Assembly: GCA_934621705.1 (NCBI GenBank)
Contig: CAKTUP010000032.1
Location: 1 to 16,058 of the forward strand
Direction: 5' to 3'
Origin: an uncultured Petrimonas sp.
GTDB taxonomy: Bacteria > Bacteroidota > Bacteroidia > Bacteroidales > Dysgonomonadaceae
DNA: 16,058 nucleotides
The position numbers were made by a program, and so were the translations under genes. This document shows, in pieces, positions 6,796 through 13,008 of this stretch (position 1 is its first letter; each line of letters starts with the position of its first letter). The notes beneath the pieces are model-generated. The model made no database searches and was not told the origin of the DNA. It saw only the letters and a list, made by a program, of their open reading frames with translations.

Positions 6796-8181
6796 ATGAC
6801 TAAAAAAATTGTATCGTTTTTGTTTGTGCTTTCTCTTGTTCTATCGGGTTGTACCGACCTAAGCAAGAATAAAACTCTTTTCAACGGTGAAGATGTAAGT
6901 AATTGGTTGACCGAAGGTTCTGTTACGGTTTCTAATTCAGTAGTTCAGATCGGAAATACGGGTAAGATGACCTTGAAAAACGGAAATTTCACCGATTTCG
7001 AACTGCTTGTAACTACAAAAACCGTGGGAAACGGAAAAGGAGAAATCCGATTTCATACCGATGAAAACGGTAACGGCGGCTATGCCGTTGCACTGAACAA
7101 CAACCTGGAAAATGCGCAATGGTGGACAAAGACCGGAAGTTTGCTATCAGTAAGAAATTTAACAAAATCCATCGTGAAAAAAGACGAATGGTTCGACGTT
7201 CGCATCAAGGTAGAAGGCAAAAAGATAGAAGTTTCCGTTAACGATGAATTGCTGGTGGAATACGTAGAACCGGCCAATCCATACCGCACACCGGAAAACG
7301 CGTCGCAAGTCCTTTCTAACGGCTCTTTATCGTTTCAAAGCACCGAAGGAAACATCGAAGTAAAATCCATCGAAATCAAGCCTTTAAAAGCCGATAAAGC
7401 CTTAATCGACAGTCAACTTGCCGAAGCTATCGATGAATCGGCTGACGATATCATCAAACTGCATCAGGCAAACTTTCCGGTGCTTGATTACCACGTTCAC
7501 CTGAAAGAAGATTTAACGCTGGAACTGGCCAAATCGCAATCGCGAAAATACGGCATCAACTATGCGCTGGCGCCCAATTGCGGTATCGGATTTCCGATTC
7601 AAGACGATGCTCAGGTGGTGGAGTATTTTGAAAAAATGAAAGGGCAGCCGTTTGTGCAGGCTATGCAGGGCGAAGGGCGCGAGTGGCCGACGACTTTCTC
7701 GAAAGAAGTGCGCGACTTGTTCGATTACGTTTTTACCGATGCTATGACGTTTACAGACCGGAAAGGTAACAGAACCCGCCTGTGGATGCCGGACGAAGTG
7801 TTTATCGACGACGAACAGAAATACATGGATTTGATTGTGGAAAAGATCGTTATGGTTATGGACGAGCCGATGGACGTGTACGTGAATCCGAATTTTCTTC
7901 CCGATGCAATGAACGACCGTTACGATATGTTTTGGACAGACGCCCGCCAAAACAAGGTGATCGAAGCGATGGTAAGAACCAACAAAGTGCTGGAGATCAA
8001 TCATCGGTACAAAATACCCAACAAATCGTTTATACAGAAAGCCAAAGCCGCCGGGTTGAAATTCACTTTCGGTACCAACAACAGCAATTCCGATTTCGGC
8101 AAACTGGAATATTGCCTGCAAATGATGAAAGAGTGCGGCATTACCGCGCAGGATATGTATAAACCGATGATGACAGAATAA
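6796..8181 (+). CDS. Lipoprotein with DUF1080-like and PHP-like domains
   Basis: A 461-residue lipoprotein (lipobox LSGC, lipidated Cys19) with two parts. Residues about 26-197 look like a DUF1080 / 3-keto-disaccharide hydrolase beta-sandwich: it opens with TLFNGEDVSNW, has IRFHTDENGNGGYAVAL, and closes with IEVKSIEIKPL. After a helical linker, residues about 227-450 form a PHP- or amidohydrolase-like metal domain. It shows DYHVH (231-235), GEGREW (Glu293), Asp315, NHRYKIPN (His403) and GTNNSNSD (426-433) where classical PHP proteins have a GSDxH-type motif. The start is ATG 6796: an upstream in-frame ATG (6721) lies inside the porin gene and would bury the lipobox. The gene overlaps nothing and ends 37 bp before the convergent serine dehydratase gene. 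The catalysed reaction is unknown; envelope sugar-derivative hydrolysis is inference. Confidence 0.72.
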   Translation: MTKKIVSFLFVLSLVLSGCTDLSKNKTLFNGEDVSNWLTEGSVTVSNSVVQIGNTGKMTLKNGNFTDFELLVTTKTVGNGKGEIRFHTDENGNGGYAVALNNNLENAQWWTKTGSLLSVRNLTKSIVKKDEWFDVRIKVEGKKIEVSVNDELLVEYVEPANPYRTPENASQVLSNGSLSFQSTEGNIEVKSIEIKPLKADKALIDSQLAEAIDESADDIIKLHQANFPVLDYHVHLKEDLTLELAKSQSRKYGINYALAPNCGIGFPIQDDAQVVEYFEKMKGQPFVQAMQGEGREWPTTFSKEVRDLFDYVFTDAMTFTDRKGNRTRLWMPDEVFIDDEQKYMDLIVEKIVMVMDEPMDVYVNPNFLPDAMNDRYDMFWTDARQNKVIEAMVRTNKVLEINHRYKIPNKSFIQKAKAAGLKFTFGTNNSNSDFGKLEYCLQMMKECGITAQDMYKPMMTE

Positions 8182-8188
8182 AAAAACA

Positions 8189-8216
8189 GTAGAGACACAC
8201 GGTCGTGTGTCTCTAC
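8189..8216. terminator. Perfect palindromic hairpin between convergent genes
   Basis: Thirteen-base arms (GTAGAGACACACG and its complement) around a GT centre. An A-run precedes it (8181-8187) and a short T-run follows (8218-8220). It can act as a bidirectional terminator for the lipoprotein and serine dehydratase genes. Its GTAGAGAC...GTCTCTAC ends recall dispersed palindromes I associate with Bacteroidota and cyanobacterial genomes, so it may be a REP-like repeat as well. Confidence 0.75.
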
Positions 8217-8218
8217 AT

Positions 8219-9442
8219 TTAATGGTTCATTCTTCTGTAATCCAGCGCCAATCCGCCTTCGCTCGTTTCTTTGTATAGCGACGGCAAGTCGTGCCCGGTT
8301 TGTTTCATTACTTCCACCACGCGATCGAACGATACTAAATGAGTTCCGTCGGTAAAAGAAGAATACAGGTTGGCATCCAACGCCCGGGCGGCGGCGTAAG
8401 CGTTCCGCTCGATACAGGGAACCTGCACCAATCCGCAAACCGGGTCGCAAGTCATTCCCAAATGATGCTCCAGTCCCATTTCGGCAGCGTATTCAATTTG
8501 CGCCGGACTTCCGCCGAACAACTGGCTGGCCGCCGCTGCCGCCATAGAACAGGCTACGCCCACTTCTCCCTGACAACCCACTTCGGCTCCCGAAATAGAC
8601 GCATTTTGTTTTACCACATTGCCAAACAATCCGGCAGTTGCCAGCGCGCGTAAAATGCGGGTTTCGCTGAAATCACGGCTTTCTTCCAGGTGATACAAAA
8701 TGGCGGGAAGCACGCCGCACGAACCGCATGTGGGCGCGGTAACAATTTCTCCGCCTGCCGCATTTTCTTCCGAAACGGCCAGCGCGTAAGCGAAAACCAG
8801 TCCGCGCGATTGAAGCGATGCCTTGTAGCCTTTGGCTTTAATGAAGTAGCTGGCCGCTTTGCGTTGCAGGTTTAGCGGGCCGGGCAACACGCCTTCGTTA
8901 TCCAGTCCGCTTTTTACGGCGGCTTTCATCACCCTCCACACATCGCGCAAATGATCCCAAAGATCGGGATCTTCGTGCATTTCCACGTATTCCCAGTACG
9001 TTCTGCCGTTCTGTTCGCACCACAGTTGGATGTCGGCAATGTTGGTCATCGGATAAATATCTTTTTCTGCCGATTCCGATAATCCAACGATCTTTTCTCC
9101 GTCGCTCAATGCGCCTCCGCCTACGCTGTAAACCATCCACGAATCGATGTTTTTGCCTTCGGCATCAAAAGCGTCGAATTTCATCGCGTTGGGATGAAAC
9201 GGCAGAAAAGTCTTTGGCAGCCATTCGATGGTGGTGGGGGCGTGTGGTTCCAGCACTTTTAAAATGGCAAAATCAGTTAAGTGTCCCTTTCCGGTAGCCG
9301 CCAGGCTTCCATAAAGCGTTACAACAAATTTTGCCGCTTGTGGATTTTTTTCCAGAAACAGTTGAGCGGCTTTTTTCGGCCCCATCGTGTGGCTGCTCGA
9401 CGGCCCGTTGCCTATGCGATATAGTTCTTTTAAAGATTTCAT
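8219..9442 (-). CDS. sdaA: L-serine ammonia-lyase, iron-sulfur type, single chain
   Basis: Deaminates L-serine to pyruvate and ammonia in the cytoplasm using a [4Fe-4S] cluster. In 407 residues it carries the N-terminal beta domain with the substrate-site GNGPSSSHTMGP (11-22) and the alpha domain with TAPTCGSCGVLPA (235-247). The cluster ligands are expected to be Cys290 (GCQGE), Cys332 (MTCDPVCG) and Cys343 (VQVPC); spacings of 42 and 11 equal those of the Legionella enzyme as I recall it. That enzyme has a C-terminal tail cysteine as fourth ligand in the resting state. Here the chain ends in DYRRMNH with no such Cys. An 81-bp gap with two heptad arrays separates it from the mannosidase gene upstream, so co-transcription is uncertain. 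A clear TAnnTTTG box is absent there. Confidence 0.93.
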   Translation of the reverse strand: MKSLKELYRIGNGPSSSHTMGPKKAAQLFLEKNPQAAKFVVTLYGSLAATGKGHLTDFAILKVLEPHAPTTIEWLPKTFLPFHPNAMKFDAFDAEGKNIDSWMVYSVGGGALSDGEKIVGLSESAEKDIYPMTNIADIQLWCEQNGRTYWEYVEMHEDPDLWDHLRDVWRVMKAAVKSGLDNEGVLPGPLNLQRKAASYFIKAKGYKASLQSRGLVFAYALAVSEENAAGGEIVTAPTCGSCGVLPAILYHLEESRDFSETRILRALATAGLFGNVVKQNASISGAEVGCQGEVGVACSMAAAAASQLFGGSPAQIEYAAEMGLEHHLGMTCDPVCGLVQVPCIERNAYAAARALDANLYSSFTDGTHLVSFDRVVEVMKQTGHDLPSLYKETSEGGLALDYRRMNH

Positions 9443-9443
9443 T

Positions 9444-9471
9444 GCGAGTTATAAGTTTTGAGTTATTAGTT
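9444..9471. repeat. Heptad array D (consensus NNRAGTT)
   Basis: Four 7-nt units start at 9444, 9451, 9458 and 9465; every unit ends AGTT. The array begins 2 nt upstream of the sdaA start codon, occupying the ribosome-binding position on the minus strand. Confidence 0.7.
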
Positions 9472-9504
9472 ACGAGCGGTTGATATTTGGCTACCTACAT
9501 TTTT

Positions 9505-9525
9505 CAATCGTAAATCGTAAATCTT
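9505..9525. repeat. Heptad array F (consensus AAATCGT)
   Basis: Three units starting at 9505, 9512 and 9519 (CAATCGT, AAATCGT and a degenerate third). The array overlaps the last bases of the mannosidase stop. The first 11 bases of this unit also occur in the glycosyltransferase leader at 2437-2447. Confidence 0.55.
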
Positions 9526-12064
9526 AATACGTTTCTCTGATGTGTTTAACCGTTATCGGCGTTCTTGCCGCAGCTTTCAGTTCCGGCGAAATTATTTCAA
9601 TAACTTTCTTTTCTCCAGGCAGCAAATCGATAAAATTATCGGTGAATTGTGCGCCCATAATGGGGATTTCCACGAAAACATCTTTCGCCAGTCTGGCGCT
9701 TGTGAGCGTTACTGTATATTTTCCGTCGGCATATTTTACCGAAGTTTTTACGTCAGTCTGCGGCAGATTGAGTTTATTTGGCCAGTAGAAGAAATAATCT
9801 TTGGTAGAGATTTTGTTTCCTTTGCTGTCGGAAAGCCATGCACGAATCATTGTGTTGGCTTTATCTGATTCCGAAACCACTTCGGCAACGTTGAAAGTTT
9901 TCACAATATTGCTGGCATTTGCCTTCGCATTCACTTTTTCCTTCAATTGCTTTACCACACCTTTGTTGAAATCCACCACCTGAACCGTTAATTGCAGGTT
10001 ATTCATATCGTTCAAATAATCCGACATCGTGTAGTAATTCAATTGGTTATCCTGAAATTTAACGCCCAGCGCCAACGGAGCAAACACGTCGCGCATGCGG
10101 TAATGCTGCGCTTTCCAGTTGCCGTAATAATCGATGCTTGACCACGAAACCACAGGCCAGTCGTCGTTGATCTGCCAATACAGAGCGCCCATGCAATAAT
10201 CCCTGCCGCGACGCATTGCTTCCACAGACTCCTCCATGCCGTTACCCTGCATCACCAGCCCGATATAGACAAAATCTTCAAAGTTTTTCGGTTCGTGATA
10301 ATACATGTCCATGTATTTTTTGATGAGTGAATTTCCGGTCGATGCTTTCTGATGAACTTTCATCACGTCGCTTTCCAGGCTCCACTGGTCTTCGGGCGCG
10401 AAAGAACGGATAACTTTCATTTCGGGAAACGATTGGAATCCGAATTCGCTGGCGAAGCGCGGAAGCCGATCGGCCATTCCTTCAAACGGAAGGTGCCCGT
10501 ACCAAAGCCCCCAATCGTGTACGTCGCTCGATGCGAAGGTTTCGGGATTTCCCCAGTTGGAATCGTACGGCGAACCGTGGATATAGCTGCGTGTACCGTC
10601 GAATTCGTTTACCAAATCGGGAATGAGTTCACGGAAGGTTTTATCGTATCCTTTGAGCCAGTTGTTGTAAATTTCCGCCGAGTATTGCTTGTCCCAACCC
10701 CAGTGCTGAAGCCCTTCTTCCACTTCGTTATTGCCGCACCAGAAAGCCAGCGAAGCGTGGTTGCGCAGTCTTTTAATGTTATAAACTACTTCATTTTTAA
10801 CGTTTTGCAGAAAATCGTTGTCGGACGGGTAGGGGACGCATCCGAAAATAAAATCCTGCCAAACCACAATGCCTCTTTCATCGGCCTGACGGTAAAATTC
10901 TTCGTTCTCGTAAATTCCGCCACCCCAAACGCGAACAAAGTTCATGTTGGCAGCTTCCATATTATCGAAAAGTTTTTCGTAATAATCGCTGGTTTGCTGC
11001 GTTGTGAAAATCTCACCGGGAATGTAATTGGCGCCTTTGGCGAAGAGCGGAATACCGTTCACTTCAAAATAGAACGATTTTCCGTGCTCATCCGCTTCCT
11101 GAACCAATCTGACAGAACGTAAACCGATTTTTTCTGATTTCTGGGCAATTTCCTGATTATCAGTTGCTATTTTTGCTATGAAATCATATAGATGTTGCTC
11201 GCCCCAGCCGGTTGGCATCCATCTTTTGGGATTGTTGATGGTGAAAGGAACAGAAAAGGTGTTTTTCCCTTTTTTCAATTCAACGTTTTTGCTTTGCGAT
11301 TGCACTTCTGTTTTTCCGTCAAAAGCCGAAACACTCAGCATTGCCGATGTTTCTTTGTTGGAATATATTTCGATGATATTTTCAATTTCAGCTTTTTCTT
11401 TTGTAACTTTTGTCTGTTTCACATAAAAATCATCAATTCGCGCATTATCGTAAAACGTAAGTGAAACCGGTTTCCAGATTCCCATCTGCACGATGCGGAT
11501 TCCCCAGTCCCAGCCAAAATGGTAAGGCGCTTTGCGGTTGTAGATGCTCAGTTTTTCGTCGCGATGGTCGTTTCCGGCGGGATAATCGTAACCTGCGGTT
11601 AAACGGGCGGGCATCAACGATTGTACAGGGGAATAAAAACGAATATAGAGACTGTTTTCACCTTCTTTCAACAGGTTTTTCACTGATACTTTGTGTCCTA
11701 CAAACATATTTTCGGAACGCAGAATGCGCGAACCGTTTAGGAATACATCGGCCTGTGTGTCCAATCCTTCAAAGAAGATAACTGCATTATCGTGAGCCAA
11801 TTGTTCAGCGGTAACCGTGAACGATTTTTTGAAATCCCAGTTTTCGTCTTCCACCCATTGAATCAGTTTTTCGTTGGTGCCGTAAAACGGGTCGGGTAAA
11901 ACCTTGTGGCGAATTAAATCGCGCTGCACCGAACCCGGAACTTCGGCTTTGTACCACGTTTCTTTGTCGGCTTGTGAGAATGTCCATCCGTCGTTTAACG
12001 AAAAAGTTTGTGCGAAGCCCAAAAACGGCAACAGCATCAATACCAAAAGTGATAATTTTTTCAT
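9524..12064 (-). CDS. Beta-mannosidase, glycoside hydrolase family 2
   Basis: Exo-acting periplasmic enzyme that removes terminal beta-mannose from manno-oligosaccharides or N-glycan cores by a retaining mechanism. The 846 residues start with a signal peptide (cleavage near FA|QTFS, 18/19). The N-terminal sugar-binding domain (about 22-200) includes the EGLDTQADVFLNG stretch (99-111), followed by an immunoglobulin-like domain. The TIM barrel contains FVRVWGGGIYE (376-386), the acid/base Glu447 in FWCGNNEVEEG and the nucleophile Glu540 in RFASEFGFQSFP. The C-terminal sandwich domains run to residue 846. WCGNNE and ASEFGFQ favour mannosidase over beta-galactosidase or glucuronidase. It starts 11 bp after the DUF1080 gene stop, so the two form one operon. 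No SusC/D pair is in the window. Confidence 0.92.
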   Translation of the reverse strand: MKKLSLLVLMLLPFLGFAQTFSLNDGWTFSQADKETWYKAEVPGSVQRDLIRHKVLPDPFYGTNEKLIQWVEDENWDFKKSFTVTAEQLAHDNAVIFFEGLDTQADVFLNGSRILRSENMFVGHKVSVKNLLKEGENSLYIRFYSPVQSLMPARLTAGYDYPAGNDHRDEKLSIYNRKAPYHFGWDWGIRIVQMGIWKPVSLTFYDNARIDDFYVKQTKVTKEKAEIENIIEIYSNKETSAMLSVSAFDGKTEVQSQSKNVELKKGKNTFSVPFTINNPKRWMPTGWGEQHLYDFIAKIATDNQEIAQKSEKIGLRSVRLVQEADEHGKSFYFEVNGIPLFAKGANYIPGEIFTTQQTSDYYEKLFDNMEAANMNFVRVWGGGIYENEEFYRQADERGIVVWQDFIFGCVPYPSDNDFLQNVKNEVVYNIKRLRNHASLAFWCGNNEVEEGLQHWGWDKQYSAEIYNNWLKGYDKTFRELIPDLVNEFDGTRSYIHGSPYDSNWGNPETFASSDVHDWGLWYGHLPFEGMADRLPRFASEFGFQSFPEMKVIRSFAPEDQWSLESDVMKVHQKASTGNSLIKKYMDMYYHEPKNFEDFVYIGLVMQGNGMEESVEAMRRGRDYCMGALYWQINDDWPVVSWSSIDYYGNWKAQHYRMRDVFAPLALGVKFQDNQLNYYTMSDYLNDMNNLQLTVQVVDFNKGVVKQLKEKVNAKANASNIVKTFNVAEVVSESDKANTMIRAWLSDSKGNKISTKDYFFYWPNKLNLPQTDVKTSVKYADGKYTVTLTSARLAKDVFVEIPIMGAQFTDNFIDLLPGEKKVIEIISPELKAAARTPITVKHIRETY

Positions 12065-12075
12065 TTAATATATTG

Positions 12076-12828
12076 TTAATTAAGTGTTTTCAATCGAATA
12101 TTCCGGAATTCTACTTTCATAGGCGGCCCCACGTGAACCTGAACGCCTATTAATCCGCTCTTTTTGCCGTGAACAGTATCGTTATCTGTTACTTCGCTGA
12201 ATAAAATGCCGTTTACAAAATGCTTCATATTATTGCCGTTCACCACAAGGTGGCACGAATTCCAATCGTTATTTTTGATGTTGCTTTTCAGTTCGGCAAC
12301 ATTCGCCAATTCCGTTATTTCGGCTTTCGTCCAGGCATTGTTCTTCACCAAATCCGAAACCGGAAGGCTGGATAACGAGTCGGGTAAAGCGTTCAGCACC
12401 ACTGTCTGGCCTTGATAGGCGAGTGTAGTTCTGCCGCGTTCTTCGTAGTTTTGTCCCGTGTAATTGTTCTTTCCGTCAATATCGAATTGATATCCTTTCA
12501 GCGCAAACGGGACATCGGAAATTTCTTGGCTTCTGTAGTTGATGCCGCTGTTTCCATCCGCACTGATGCGATACTCCAGTTTCAGCTCAAAGTTTTCGGG
12601 CGCGCCGTTTTGCCAGATAATGAAAGTGTTTCTCGACAAAATAGTTTCGGGAGTGATTTCCCCGGTAAGAATACCATCTTGCACACTCCAGTAAGTGCTG
12701 TCGCCTTTCCATCCGTCCAACGATTTTCCGTCGAAAATGGATACAAAGCCGTCATCGGTTTTTTTGTTCTGACACCCCGTCAACATTCCGAAAATCAACA
12801 GAATTACGGGAAATAATACGTTTTTCAT
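12076..12828 (-). CDS. DUF1080 lipoprotein (3-keto-glycoside-active family)
   Basis: A 250-residue lipoprotein (lipobox LTGC, Cys19) made of one DUF1080 domain, a concanavalin-like beta-sandwich. Landmarks are FVSIFDGKSLDGWKGD (28-43), DGNSGINYRSQ, GYQFDIDGKNNYTGQNYEERG, and the closing GLIGVQVHVGPPMKVEFRNI. Characterised members act on 3-keto-glycosides made by a partner oxidoreductase, cleaving them by hydrolysis or elimination. Here the adjacent gene, 11 bp downstream, is a GH2 mannosidase, so the natural substrate may be a mannoside. Its conserved Tyr/Asp/Glu-rich core looks intact, unlike the shorter domain in the 6796 lipoprotein. A good promoter element lies 20 nt upstream of the ATG. 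No 3-oxidase is present in the window. Confidence 0.87.
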   Translation of the reverse strand: MKNVLFPVILLIFGMLTGCQNKKTDDGFVSIFDGKSLDGWKGDSTYWSVQDGILTGEITPETILSRNTFIIWQNGAPENFELKLEYRISADGNSGINYRSQEISDVPFALKGYQFDIDGKNNYTGQNYEERGRTTLAYQGQTVVLNALPDSLSSLPVSDLVKNNAWTKAEITELANVAELKSNIKNNDWNSCHLVVNGNNMKHFVNGILFSEVTDNDTVHGKKSGLIGVQVHVGPPMKVEFRNIRLKTLN

Positions 12829-12847
12829 CTGATTGCTTTTAGAATTG

Positions 12848-12855
12848 CAAATTTA
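12848..12855 (-). promoter_or_regulatory. Bacteroidota -7 promoter element for the DUF1080-mannosidase operon
   Basis: TAAATTTG on the minus strand matches TAnnTTTG exactly and lies 19 nt from the ATG at 12828, giving a leader of about 12 nt. Confidence 0.6.
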
Positions 12856-12972
12856 ATAAATAAAACGCTAACCGGAAAGGCGACTGCGTTTAATAACCCG
12901 CCTTGAAATAGATTTTTGCTCGTCAATAAAGCAAGTTTATTATCAAAAATGAAGTTTTTCGTCAAAAATTTG

Positions 12973-12980
12973 TAATTTTA
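12973..12980 (+). promoter_or_regulatory. Weak candidate -7 element for the Rel gene
   Basis: TAATTTTA differs from TAnnTTTG at one position and lies 28 nt before the ATG at 13009. A competing near-match (GGATTTG) ends at 12998. Neither has a convincing -33 box. Confidence 0.3.
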
Positions 12981-13008
12981 CACAGCAAATCGGATTTGTA
13001 ACGACAAA

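Noticed and set aside
7513-8121. 202-codon minus-strand open frame opposite the DUF1080-PHP gene
   Set aside because: His/Phe-rich translation without recognisable motifs, antisense to a supported gene. Treated as a shadow.
10352-11122. 256-codon plus-strand open frame opposite the mannosidase gene
   Set aside because: It is wholly antisense to a well-supported GH2 gene with both catalytic motifs, and its translation shows no domain or coherent composition. It arises from codon bias on the other strand.
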